Assembly (NCBI GenBank): GCA_023206055.1
Contig: CP065366.1
Location: forward strand, 3,348,001 to 3,412,000
DNA length: 64,000 bases
Reading direction: 5' to 3'
Source: Vibrio cyclitrophicus
Lineage (GTDB): Bacteria; Pseudomonadota; Gammaproteobacteria; Enterobacterales; Vibrionaceae
The position numbers were made by a program, and so were the translations under genes. The notes under the pieces are model-generated. The model ran no database searches. It had not been told where the DNA came from and saw only the letters and a program-made list of their open reading frames with translations. Of this stretch, positions 51,470 through 59,747 are shown one piece after another (position 1 is the stretch's first letter; each line of letters opens with the position of its first letter).

Positions 51470-53236
51470 TTATTTAACCGAAGCCTGTACCGATTTAATT
51501 AACATTCCCTCATCATCATCTTGGCTTGTCGATATAAAGTGGAGGTAGCTAATGCCATTTGGGCTGGTGTTATTAATTGTTAGTCTTTTTAAGACTTTAC
51601 CATCTAATAAGACTCGACTTGTCGAGTTTTTCTTTACACCATTCCAATCTAAGCTAAGAGTATACCAACGGTTTGCTTCAAGTTCGTGATCACCAATCTT
51701 CTCCCCTGGTGCAACATTTAATGTATACATTGAATAGTGAAGCGCTGTTTCATCGACAGCATTGAACAAGCGATCAGCGAGACTGATTTGAGTACCGCCA
51801 CTATGCTCCTTTAACATGAAGCGGATATCAACTCGACCGTTCTTTCCGTTCGGGAAATTCCAAGTCGCACCGCCTTTTTCATAATTCAGGTCATTGTCTA
51901 TATGAATTAGTTCCGAATCACTCACTCTCTTAATTTGCAGCGCTTTATGTTCAGGCTTATCGATAAGATCGACAAGGTGAGACGATTGTTTACGATCGTA
52001 ACTGACGTGGCCTCTAACCTCCGGGATATAGCTATGAACGGTCCAATTTCCTAGACCATTTTCAAAATGGTCACTGCGTTCTTTTTCATAAAGCCAACGC
52101 GTGTCCATAATCATCAAACGGCGATGTTCTTTATGTTGCCCAACTGAAATAAGAACGCGATGCTCATCCAATTCGACAAATTCACTTTGCTGCTTACCCC
52201 GATCACCCTGACCTTCAAAGAGTGCATAATCGTCTCTATTGCGGTGTTCATCTAGGATAACTTCTCGAAATCCAGTCCATGTTTTACCATCGTTGTTAGA
52301 GATTGCAGCATGGTGCGAGTCACGATTGGTAAATACATCTTCCCACATATCATCTTGGGTTCCTTTGTGTTCAGGCAAGGGCATCGTATTTGTCCATAGC
52401 GCTAGTAGACGCCCATCCTTCAAGCGGCCAATGGTTGGCATCGTCAGAGTACCGAAAAAACGTGAAGGCTGTGATTCTGTCCATGTATCACCATAGTCTG
52501 ACGAGAACGCTTCGTAGTACTGGTCTTGAGAAGTACGAATAAGAATCCAAAGGCGTCCGTCCCTAAGCTCTACAATAGAACCTTCAACGCCACTATTACG
52601 CCATCGCACACCTTGGTGGATCTCGTCTTTTTCATGCGGTGGTGCTGATATTATATCTTGAGAAGCGCGCCAAGTTAGACCGCCATCATCTGAAATATGT
52701 AATGTTGTGCCTACGCGCATATCATGTGATGGAATTAAAATACGTTGACCATTATTAACGAAAGTTGGACTACGCATTATGCCACCAAGGGTCAGGTAGT
52801 TCTCTTTGTCACTTTGCTTCCAGTTATAGTCAAGTTGGCCACCTTTAGTCACAGCGCCCCACTCGCCATCAAGCCCTCCACTGGAAATAAAAACGTAGCC
52901 ATTGATTGGCTGGACTCGAATATATTCTCCAGTATTTGGGTTAGGAACAATAGCAGGGGATTCAATCGGAATTCCGCCAAAGTTAGGTGGGTAAGATGCT
53001 GACGCCAAGCTTTCTTGCCATGTAAGACCATTATCATTACTGACCAGCACTTTTCGGCCATCATAACCTTCCCCACCATTATAGTGGCGAATTTCATTCT
53101 CACTAGCGCGAACTAACCCTCTGCCTGCATCGGCAGGGGGAACCCCAACTATTTCTGGAGGTTGGATATTTTCAGTACTCGCCAATACAGCCTGTGGAAT
53201 AAGTAGAGACAACACAATAAACTTATGTAACTTCAT
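51470..53236 (-). CDS. Secreted sialidase-like BNR glycosidase
   Basis: This 588-aa protein has a signal peptide (MKLHKFIVLSLLIPQAVLAS, cleavage near 20). A six-bladed propeller carries BNR/Asp-box repeats SNDNGLTW, SDDGGLTW, SSDYGDTW and SNNDGKTW. A C-terminal domain (about 400-588) looks lectin- or LamG-like. The catalytic FRIP motif of classic sialidases is not obvious, so it may be a divergent exo-sialidase family. Two NanR-type operators upstream and the nan genes beside it argue for release of sialic acid from host glycans (inference). Confidence 0.7.
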   Translation of the reverse strand: MKLHKFIVLSLLIPQAVLASTENIQPPEIVGVPPADAGRGLVRASENEIRHYNGGEGYDGRKVLVSNDNGLTWQESLASASYPPNFGGIPIESPAIVPNPNTGEYIRVQPINGYVFISSGGLDGEWGAVTKGGQLDYNWKQSDKENYLTLGGIMRSPTFVNNGQRILIPSHDMRVGTTLHISDDGGLTWRASQDIISAPPHEKDEIHQGVRWRNSGVEGSIVELRDGRLWILIRTSQDQYYEAFSSDYGDTWTESQPSRFFGTLTMPTIGRLKDGRLLALWTNTMPLPEHKGTQDDMWEDVFTNRDSHHAAISNNDGKTWTGFREVILDEHRNRDDYALFEGQGDRGKQQSEFVELDEHRVLISVGQHKEHRRLMIMDTRWLYEKERSDHFENGLGNWTVHSYIPEVRGHVSYDRKQSSHLVDLIDKPEHKALQIKRVSDSELIHIDNDLNYEKGGATWNFPNGKNGRVDIRFMLKEHSGGTQISLADRLFNAVDETALHYSMYTLNVAPGEKIGDHELEANRWYTLSLDWNGVKKNSTSRVLLDGKVLKRLTINNTSPNGISYLHFISTSQDDDEGMLIKSVQASVK

Positions 53237-53294
53237 TTTTTCTCCAAAGATTTAACCAGATAACGAAATATTCAAATTAGACACAGTTCAGTTT

Positions 53295-53307
53295 GAAATT
53301 AAACTCC
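53295..53307. promoter_or_regulatory. NanR-type operator upstream of the sialidase-like gene
   Basis: GAAATTAAACTCC matches GRAGTnnnACTYC with one mismatch, 59 bp upstream of the start codon. Confidence 0.6.
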
Positions 53308-53382
53308 AAATAAAACCCAAACATGCGAATCCCCCCTATAATGTAACGATGAAGAATTATTTCAATACAAAAACACCACAAT

Positions 53383-53395
53383 GGAGCTTTGCTTC
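53383..53395. promoter_or_regulatory. Second NanR-type operator upstream of the sialidase-like gene
   Basis: GGAGCTTTGCTTC is a symmetric variant (GGAGC / GCTTC) of the cluster's 13-bp motif, 147 bp upstream of the start. Confidence 0.45.
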
Positions 53396-53725
53396 ACGAC
53401 TTTATTCGTAAAATAGAAAGGAATGAGATCTGGCCTCAAGTATTATGTAAAAAAACCTTACAAATATTGAAAATCAAAATCTTAAGAAATTGTTATTTAA
53501 TGACATTAAATCATTACCTAGTAACCATTCACTAACGGTAATTTGACTTGTCATTTTTGATGAGCACTGATGTGGTTTAGAGATCTTAAAAGGTTCGATG
53601 ACGGTTTTGTCACGACAGACGTAATGATGTCGGTCTGCACCGACACTGACCGGAGAATAAATGGCAAAACGGCTTCATTCCAAATAACAGCCAACCTGAG
53701 TCTGTCGGATTTTTTTGAGCTGAAA

Positions 53726-54112
53726 TAGCCGAAAGACCACAAATTCCCAAGTCCAGAAAGTCAAGACGCTGCCGAGCTACAAGTGATGCTAAAAGTACTG
53801 ATGGCCGAGCAAACACAAAAGGAATTACTGCGGAAACAAGACCGTCAATCCTTACTTCAGCAACTCAAATTCGCCTTCGTTCTCCAGTTCGCTATACGCT
53901 AGAGGAGTTAAAGCCTTATGATGAATCACAAGGTAACTTCTTCAACGAAGCTGATTAAAGTCGTGATGGAAGAAGAAGTTGAGGTGACGACTACCACAAA
54001 GAAAAATCGCGGCAAACGCCCCCTCTCCTTTTTTGCTAAGACCTTGCCTCGTGAGGTTAGCTAACTCGATTTAAACGAGCATGAAAAACAATAGTGCAAG
54101 GCATTGGCAGAA
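53726..54112 (+). pseudogene. Decayed IS66-family transposase (TnpC N-terminal part)
   Basis: Reading across frames gives AELQVMLKVLMAEQTQKELL... LLQQLKF, then PYDESQGNFFNEAD, then EEEVEVTTTTKKNRGKRPLS and KTLPREV. This order (coiled coil, FNEA, RGRKPLP, LPRE) is that of IS66 TnpC. Frameshifts and stops interrupt it, and the zinc and DDE parts are missing. It is a relic of transposition inside the sialic-acid cluster. Flanks (53396-53725, 54113-54323) hold no gene I can support. Confidence 0.7.
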
Positions 54113-54323
54113 AAAATTAGCTATTATCTAAAACACCAAACAGTGCTGATGTGAGCAATGTTTTATAGCATCGTCGAGATCGAGAAAGCTAACTGTTTTA
54201 TTCTTAACAATTATAAGTCAAGTGAATAAAAGAACTAACGAAAGCAGAGCAAGATATCGATTCACTACTACCTTTTGTATCGCTTCATAGGTTCATGTGC
54301 CGTGTACTTTCAAAACAACAAAG

Positions 54324-54345
54324 CCGGAGGTTAGCTCTCCGGTAA
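54324..54345 (-). terminator. Terminator of nanA
   Basis: CCGGAG-agctaac-CTCCGG followed by CTTTGTTGTTTT on the reverse strand, 13 bp after the nanA stop. Confidence 0.8.
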
Positions 54346-54354
54346 ATGATTTAT

Positions 54355-55245
54355 TTATTTGAAACCGGCTTCATTCATATTATTTACAACAATTTCTTTC
54401 TGTTCTGGTGTAAGTGGCAATAATGGCAAACGAGCATCGCCCGCATCAATATTATGAAGTGCCATAGCAGCTTTTCCTGCAGATACACCGCCAAATTCAA
54501 CAAGTACCCGGATCAATGCAATAACATTATCCATTTTGCTAATCACGACATCATGTTGACCAGCTTCAAATGCTTCAATAATTGAATTAAAATGCTTTGC
54601 TGCATAATTATAAGTACTGCCAACCGCACTTTTAGCACCAACAGCAAGAGCTCCAGGTAAGAACTCGTCAACACCCCATGGAATATCAAATTTACCATCG
54701 CATGCACGTAAACAGCGTTGGTATTCATATAAGTCACCGCTATTGAATTTCAAACCCGATAGGTTAGGAATACGTTTATCCGCTGCTATTAAAAACTCTT
54801 CCATATCAACATTTACGCCTGACATACCTGAGTGGTAATAGTAAAAACCTTTTGAAGGCGCAGCTGCTGCAACGGAAGCACAATACTCAACAAGCTCATT
54901 CACGCTACCAGGTTTAAAAAAACAAGGGCCAATAGCTGATGTCGCTAAAATATCAAGCGTATCTGCGTGCTTGGTTAACTCTAGCGTATCAACAATGCTT
55001 AATGCGCCAGTATGTACAATGATATCCATTTTTCCATTGGTTGCAGAAACCCAACGTTCAGCAATCAGTTTTCTTTCTTCAACGCTACAGTGGATCCCTT
55101 CCCCCGTCGTTCCACAAATGTAGATACCTTTAACGCCATCCTTAATCAAATGAACAGCAATATTGTCAATCTCTTCAAAGTTGACTTGGTTGTCTGTGTT
55201 AAACGGTGTGTGCGGTGCTGCTATTAGACCCGATAATTTTTTCAT
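54355..55245 (-). CDS. nanA: N-acetylneuraminate lyase
   Basis: This 296-aa class I aldolase splits N-acetylneuraminate into ManNAc and pyruvate. The barrel begins LSGLIAAPHTPFN. YICGTTGEGIHCSVEER, the catalytic Tyr in FYYYHSGMSG and the Schiff-base Lys in LSGLKFNSGD are present. The start at 55245 has GAGGAAACC upstream; the longer frame to 55356 runs through the operator region and is not used. It is the first enzyme of sialate breakdown, transcribed divergently from nanR. Confidence 0.93.
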   Translation of the reverse strand: MKKLSGLIAAPHTPFNTDNQVNFEEIDNIAVHLIKDGVKGIYICGTTGEGIHCSVEERKLIAERWVSATNGKMDIIVHTGALSIVDTLELTKHADTLDILATSAIGPCFFKPGSVNELVEYCASVAAAAPSKGFYYYHSGMSGVNVDMEEFLIAADKRIPNLSGLKFNSGDLYEYQRCLRACDGKFDIPWGVDEFLPGALAVGAKSAVGSTYNYAAKHFNSIIEAFEAGQHDVVISKMDNVIALIRVLVEFGGVSAGKAAMALHNIDAGDARLPLLPLTPEQKEIVVNNMNEAGFK

Positions 55246-55284
55246 GGTTTCCTCAGTCTGTACCAACGTACATTTAGTCTCATT

Positions 55285-55297
55285 GAAGTCAAACTTC
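55285..55297. promoter_or_regulatory. NanR-type operator of nanA
   Basis: GAAGTCAAACTTC is a perfect 5-3-5 palindrome of the GRAGTnnnACTYC motif, 40 bp before nanA. Confidence 0.75.
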
Positions 55298-55315
55298 ATA
55301 ATTAAAGCAAAAAGT

Positions 55316-55347
55316 GGAGCTGAACTCATACTATGGAGTGAAGTTCC
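55316..55347. promoter_or_regulatory. Two weaker NanR-type sites in the nanA-nanR spacer
   Basis: GGAGCTGAACTCA (55316-55328) and GGAGTGAAGTTCC (55335-55347) each differ from the consensus at one or more positions. With 55285-55297 they form a phased group. Confidence 0.45.
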
Positions 55348-55463
55348 ACTATTCAATAAAAACCGTAATAGAAAAGACTATAAATGTGATGTCGGTTTAG
55401 ATTAATGTTTGAGTCCCCCTTATAACGCCTCTTCAACTAAGGCTTACTGATTACAATAAATTC

Positions 55464-55476
55464 GGAGTTTAACTTC
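55464..55476. promoter_or_regulatory. NanR-type operator of nanR
   Basis: GGAGTTTAACTTC, a full match to GRAGTnnnACTYC, 75 bp before the chosen nanR start. It implies autoregulation. Confidence 0.75.
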
Positions 55477-55538
55477 AAATAAAATACTTATTGTGTGAGA
55501 ATACATACAATCAATGCTTAACGTCGAGTACACTCTAT

Positions 55539-56396
55539 ATGGCACAAATTCGAGCTGGCAACATCATAGATACCATGGGTAGCCTTTATAATAGCCTTAC
55601 CCCCTCAGCAAAGCGTATTGCAGATTATGTATCATCTAACCCCGCTAAAATCAGTAAGCTCTCGATTGCGGACCTCTCCGTTGAGGTCAATACTGGAGAC
55701 GCGACCGTTATTCGCTTCTGTCGCACTCTCGGTTTTAGCGGCTATCAAGACTTTAAATTACAGCTGGCGATAGAAGTTTCAACGACTCAAGCAACGGAAC
55801 CAACGATACTCGATACAGATGTAACGGAAGACGACAGTTCCGAGATCATTGGTAAAAAGCTACAATCATCGATCGATCAGGTACTGTCAGAGACATTAAA
55901 TCTACTCAACTTCACGCAGTTAGAAAAAGCCTCAGAAATTGTAAAGGAAGGAAAGGCCATCTATTTCTTCGGTGTTGGCTCTTCTGGCATCTCAGCGGAA
56001 AGTGCCAAATATAAGTTTATACGTATCGGACTTAATGTTGATGCTTATACCAACAACCACTTTATGTATATCAAAGCCTCCTTGTTACAGCCGGGCGACG
56101 TTGCTATTGGTATCAGTCACTCTGGTGATTCAGAGGAAACGACCAAGGTACTGAAGCTAGCAAAAGAGAACGGGGCGGCAACCATTGCTATCACGCACAA
56201 CCCCCGCTCAGCTATTACCAAATACGCCGATAACGTGCTCGTTAATGGTAACCGTCAAGGGCAACTACAAGGTGATTCGATAGGCACTAAGATATCGCAA
56301 CTGTTTGTTCTCGACCTTATGTACGCTCTATTGGTTCAAAAAGACATATCTGGCACTCACGATATCAAACTAAAAACCACAAAAGCATTAAGTTAA
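55539..56396 (+). CDS. nanR: RpiR-family regulator, NanR-like
   Basis: This 285-aa protein has an N-terminal RpiR HTH domain (about 1-80: YNSLTPSAKRIADYV... DATVIRFCRTLGFSGYQDFK) and a C-terminal SIS sugar-phosphate-binding domain (about 125-260: YFFGVGSSGISAESAKYKF, GISHSGDSEETTK). In Vibrio vulnificus an RpiR-type NanR represses nan genes and responds to ManNAc-6-phosphate. The start was set at MAQIRAGNII; a TTG at 55491 would add 16 residues. Its own promoter carries the shared operator. Confidence 0.85.
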   Translation: MAQIRAGNIIDTMGSLYNSLTPSAKRIADYVSSNPAKISKLSIADLSVEVNTGDATVIRFCRTLGFSGYQDFKLQLAIEVSTTQATEPTILDTDVTEDDSSEIIGKKLQSSIDQVLSETLNLLNFTQLEKASEIVKEGKAIYFFGVGSSGISAESAKYKFIRIGLNVDAYTNNHFMYIKASLLQPGDVAIGISHSGDSEETTKVLKLAKENGAATIAITHNPRSAITKYADNVLVNGNRQGQLQGDSIGTKISQLFVLDLMYALLVQKDISGTHDIKLKTTKALS

Positions 56397-56600
56397 TCCC
56401 CTTCATTCCCTTTTTTACAAATATTCCTCAGAGGGCATACCCGAGATACTTACCGAGACAACGCTAACGCGTATTGACATTCATCTACAGGGAAACCTGT
56501 AGCTTTCTATATTCACAGAAGAAAGCCAATATCGATAATATTGACTTTTTATCTTGGCATTAGGCGTTCAAACATTATGGTAAGAACGTCTATTTTATTT

Positions 56601-57785
56601 CTAGTTTGCCCGCTGATATACTAATTCGCCCATTTGAATGGTACGGTTGACTTTTAGCTCATCATCTAAAAAAACTAGATTGGCTTTGTATCCTTTCTCT
56701 ATTTTTCCATAGCGATCATCCACACCAATGGACTCTGCAGGGTAGAGCGATGCCATATTCAACGCTTCAGGCAATGGCACATCCGCGTATTCAATCAAGT
56801 TTAGAATACTCTGATTCATGGTGATCGCTGCGCCGGCAATTGTTCCATCTTCATAATGACACTTCCCATTAGTGACAAAAGCTTGCATTCCCGCCATATC
56901 AAATTCAGTTAAGTCTGTACCCGCAGGTGTGACTGCATCAGTTACTAGAAATAGCTTTTCACCCAAGAGCTCGCGAGCAATCTTTAGTGAGGAGTAATCA
57001 ACATGAATACCATCAGCAATAATGCCCGCGTGTGGTTTTTTGTTGAACACATAACCTACCGCCCCTGGCTCACGATTGGTGAGTGGTGACATGGCATTAT
57101 ATAAATGCGTTGCCATTTTTATGCCTTCTTTCGCAATGAGTTGATTGTACGTCGCATCGGTATGACCCATAGATACAGTAATCGATGATTCATTGAGTAG
57201 ATCTAAAACCTTTTGACTAACGTTTTCTGGCGCGACCGTTAACACCGAAATGTGCTTCTGGTTTTCAATAAGGTAGTTGGCAGTAGCAATATCTAACTCA
57301 CGAATAAATTGCGATTGATGAGCACCTTTTCTTTCAGCATTGATAAACGGCCCTTCTAAGTGCAAACCTAATACACCCACTTTTTCTGCACTTTTTATAC
57401 TCGCCATTAGATCAAGGGCCTGTTTGAGAGATTGCTCCTCGCTGGTAATCAAAGTAGGGAGAAATTGCGTTACGCCGTATTGAACGTTTGTCTCGTTCAT
57501 GGTTTTCAAGGTATCGCTCGATATGTCTGTATTGAATAACACGCCGCCACACCCATTAAGTTGTAGATCGATAAACCCAGGGTTAACCAACTGGTTCTTT
57601 GCGTCAATAACATTGAAAGGAAGTGAGTCTATTGTATCCATATCAGCGACCTCAGTAATCGTGTCCCCTTCGATAACAATTACCTGATTTTCTAATCGCT
57701 CACCATTACGATAAAAACTTGCATTTTTAATGACATATATAGGAGATGACTTCGTCGAATTTGTATTTTTGGACTCTATATCCAT
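56601..57785 (-). CDS. nagA: N-acetylglucosamine-6-phosphate deacetylase
   Basis: This 394-aa amidohydrolase makes GlcN-6-P and acetate. Metal ligands and catalytic residues lie in GLHLEGPFINAERKGAH (Glu), SMGHTDATYNQ (His), ATHLYNAMSPL (His) and LVTDAVTPAG (Asp). An extra polar stretch of about 15 residues (MDIESKNTNSTKSS) precedes the usual start. It is divergent from nanEK, with perfect NanR-type operators in between. No nagB is in the window, so the deaminase must be elsewhere. Confidence 0.93.
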   Translation of the reverse strand: MDIESKNTNSTKSSPIYVIKNASFYRNGERLENQVIVIEGDTITEVADMDTIDSLPFNVIDAKNQLVNPGFIDLQLNGCGGVLFNTDISSDTLKTMNETNVQYGVTQFLPTLITSEEQSLKQALDLMASIKSAEKVGVLGLHLEGPFINAERKGAHQSQFIRELDIATANYLIENQKHISVLTVAPENVSQKVLDLLNESSITVSMGHTDATYNQLIAKEGIKMATHLYNAMSPLTNREPGAVGYVFNKKPHAGIIADGIHVDYSSLKIARELLGEKLFLVTDAVTPAGTDLTEFDMAGMQAFVTNGKCHYEDGTIAGAAITMNQSILNLIEYADVPLPEALNMASLYPAESIGVDDRYGKIEKGYKANLVFLDDELKVNRTIQMGELVYQRAN

Positions 57786-57808
57786 ATTGATGCACTACCT
57801 TATGATGT

Positions 57809-57821
57809 GAAGTTATACTCC
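57809..57821. promoter_or_regulatory. NanR-type operator of nagA
   Basis: GAAGTTATACTCC, full match to GRAGTnnnACTYC, 24 bp before the nagA start. Confidence 0.75.
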
Positions 57822-57958
57822 ACAACCTCTCACAATCCTCCCCCACGAACAAGATACACTTAACAATCAGTTTGATATTTTTCATCCTTTAGTCACAAAT
57901 CACTCGAATTTTTAGCCACAAAACGAGAGAACAATCACCATTTCAAAACAAACAATTT

Positions 57959-57998
57959 GAAGTAATACTCCAAAACAAAAATAATGGAGCAATACTTA
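57959..57998. promoter_or_regulatory. NanR-type operators upstream of nanE
   Basis: GAAGTAATACTCC (57959-57971, full match) and GGAGCAATACTTA (57986-57998, partial) lie 33-72 bp before nanE. Confidence 0.7.
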
Positions 57999-58016
57999 AT
58001 ACTGAGTTTATTTTTT

Positions 58017-58029
58017 GGAGTTTAACTCG
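58017..58029. promoter_or_regulatory. NanR-type operator overlapping the nanE ribosome site
   Basis: GGAGTTTAACTCG ends one base before the ATG; its GGAG also serves as the Shine-Dalgarno sequence. Repressor binding here would block early transcription. Confidence 0.65.
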
Positions 58030-58030
58030 C

Positions 58031-58738
58031 ATGATTAGCAACGATTCCCCTATTCTTGATAAGCTAGCACACGGATTTGTGTCTTCATGTCAACCTGTTG
58101 ATGACGGCCCAATGGATAAACCATCAATTGTCGCAGCTATGGCCGCTGCAAGCGTAGCTGGTGGTGCGGTAGGTTTAAGAATTGAAGGTATTGAAAATCT
58201 TAAAGCAGTTCGATCGCTTGTGACAGTTCCAATCATTGGGATTGTTAAGCGTGACCTTTCTGATTCAGATATTCGTATCACCCCTTACATAGAAGATGTT
58301 ATTGCGCTAAAAAATGCAGGCGCAGATATCATAGCTATTGATGCCACCAACCGATCTAGACCAACCGAAATCGCAGTTCTTATTGAAAAGATTCATCAAC
58401 TCGGTTGTTTGGTCATGGCTGACTGCTCTGACTATGATGAAGGTATGGCTGCGTATAAATTAGGCGTCGAAATTATTGGAACCACCATGTCTGGTTACGT
58501 GTCGGGACCTGTGCCTAGTGAGCCTGACTTCCCATTCATTACTCGTTTATCTGAGCAGGGCTGTTTTGTTATGGCAGAAGGCCGTTTCAATTCACCGGAA
58601 CTGGCCAATCAGGCAATTAAAGCCGGCGCATCTTGTGTCACCGTAGGCTCTGCTATCACACGAATTGAACACATTTGCCAATGGTTTGACCACGCGGTTC
58701 GCAACGCAAAAAGCGATAACATGGAGGCCATCGCATGA
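58031..58738 (+). CDS. nanE: N-acetylmannosamine-6-phosphate 2-epimerase
   Basis: This 235-aa barrel enzyme converts ManNAc-6-P to GlcNAc-6-P. Signatures are GLRIEGIENLKAVR, PIIGIVKRDL, the DATNRSRP loop, MADCSDYDEG and GTTMSGYVSG, with GRFNSPELANQAIKAGA near the end. Its stop overlaps the nanK start by 4 bp (ATGA), so translation is coupled. Confidence 0.94.
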   Translation: MISNDSPILDKLAHGFVSSCQPVDDGPMDKPSIVAAMAAASVAGGAVGLRIEGIENLKAVRSLVTVPIIGIVKRDLSDSDIRITPYIEDVIALKNAGADIIAIDATNRSRPTEIAVLIEKIHQLGCLVMADCSDYDEGMAAYKLGVEIIGTTMSGYVSGPVPSEPDFPFITRLSEQGCFVMAEGRFNSPELANQAIKAGASCVTVGSAITRIEHICQWFDHAVRNAKSDNMEAIA

Positions 58739-59631
58739 ATACCTGCCTAGCTATCGACATTGGTGGAACCAAGATCGCTGTAGCACTAATTGAATCGGGT
58801 CAAATTCTAAAGATCGATCAGCGTGAAACGCCGTCGTCCAATTACTCTGAGGACATGACGCTCGCATTAAAGGAGTTACTTGCGCCTTTCAAAGAGCAAG
58901 CGGACTTTATTGCCGTCGCTTCTACAGGGATCATAAACCAAGGCGTGCTAACCGCGCTTAACCCTGACAATCTCGGCGGTCTAAATCAATACCGCTTAGC
59001 AGACACTCTTGAGCAGATCTGCCAAAAACCAGTAATGGTGATTAATGACGCTCAAGCAGCAGCATGGGCCGAGTACAAAACCCTGGAATCCAAATTTAAT
59101 ACAATGGGATTTATCACCGTTTCAACAGGCGTAGGCGCTGGGTTTGTCATCAACGACTCTCTTCTTATCGGTCAATACGGAATCGCAGGCCACGCAGGGC
59201 ACATCCTAGCGGATCCTAATGGCCCTACGTGCGGCTGTGGTCGTCAAGGATGTGTTGAAAGCATTGCATCAGGCACCGCCATTGGAAAAGCAGGCCAGGC
59301 ATTTTTCGGTAGTGACTGCACAGGTAAAATAGTTTTTGCTCAATACCAGAAAGGCCACCCAGAGGCGATAGCTATCGTAGACAACGCAGCTAAAACCATT
59401 GCTAATCTTATCGCTGATCTCAAGATCACTCTAGATCTTCAAGTTGTATGTCTTGGCGGTAGCATTGGATTAGCACCCGGTTTCTTACCACGTGTGCATC
59501 ATCACCTCAGCTTATTACCTTCAGCTCATCAAGTTAAAGTGATGCATGCTCACAGTGGTGCTAATGCTGGTCTATTAGGTGTCGCATCATGGGCTCAGCA
59601 TATTTACAACAATAAAGCTTTACCAAGATAG
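58735..59631 (+). CDS. nanK: N-acetylmannosamine kinase (ROK family)
   Basis: This 298-aa ROK sugar kinase phosphorylates ManNAc before NanE. It starts CLAIDIGGTKIAVAL (phosphate-1 motif). VINDAQAAAWAE contains the catalytic Asp, and the zinc-binding signature GPTCGCGRQGCVES has the expected Cys residues. Confidence 0.93.
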   Translation: MNTCLAIDIGGTKIAVALIESGQILKIDQRETPSSNYSEDMTLALKELLAPFKEQADFIAVASTGIINQGVLTALNPDNLGGLNQYRLADTLEQICQKPVMVINDAQAAAWAEYKTLESKFNTMGFITVSTGVGAGFVINDSLLIGQYGIAGHAGHILADPNGPTCGCGRQGCVESIASGTAIGKAGQAFFGSDCTGKIVFAQYQKGHPEAIAIVDNAAKTIANLIADLKITLDLQVVCLGGSIGLAPGFLPRVHHHLSLLPSAHQVKVMHAHSGANAGLLGVASWAQHIYNNKALPR

Positions 59632-59632
59632 A

Positions 59633-59647
59633 AATGGCATTGCCATT
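59633..59647. repeat. Palindrome before the sialate symporter gene
   Basis: AATGGCA-T-TGCCATT, a perfect 15-bp palindrome just after the nanK stop. The same half sites recur inverted at 61821-61837 before the porin. It may be a shared operator or a processing hairpin. Confidence 0.5.
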
Positions 59648-59747
59648 TAATAAGATGCAAAGCCAACGATCTTATACCTACACATCAATATCTCTTTTAT
59701 TAGGCACAAGAGTGTCTATTTAAATCCTACAAAAAAGGTCTACACTT

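Noticed and set aside
53551..53816. Two minus-strand ORFs of 63 and 68 aa
   Set aside because: They overlap each other, lie next to the decayed IS66 frame, and show no start signal; probably chance frames in insertion-sequence debris.
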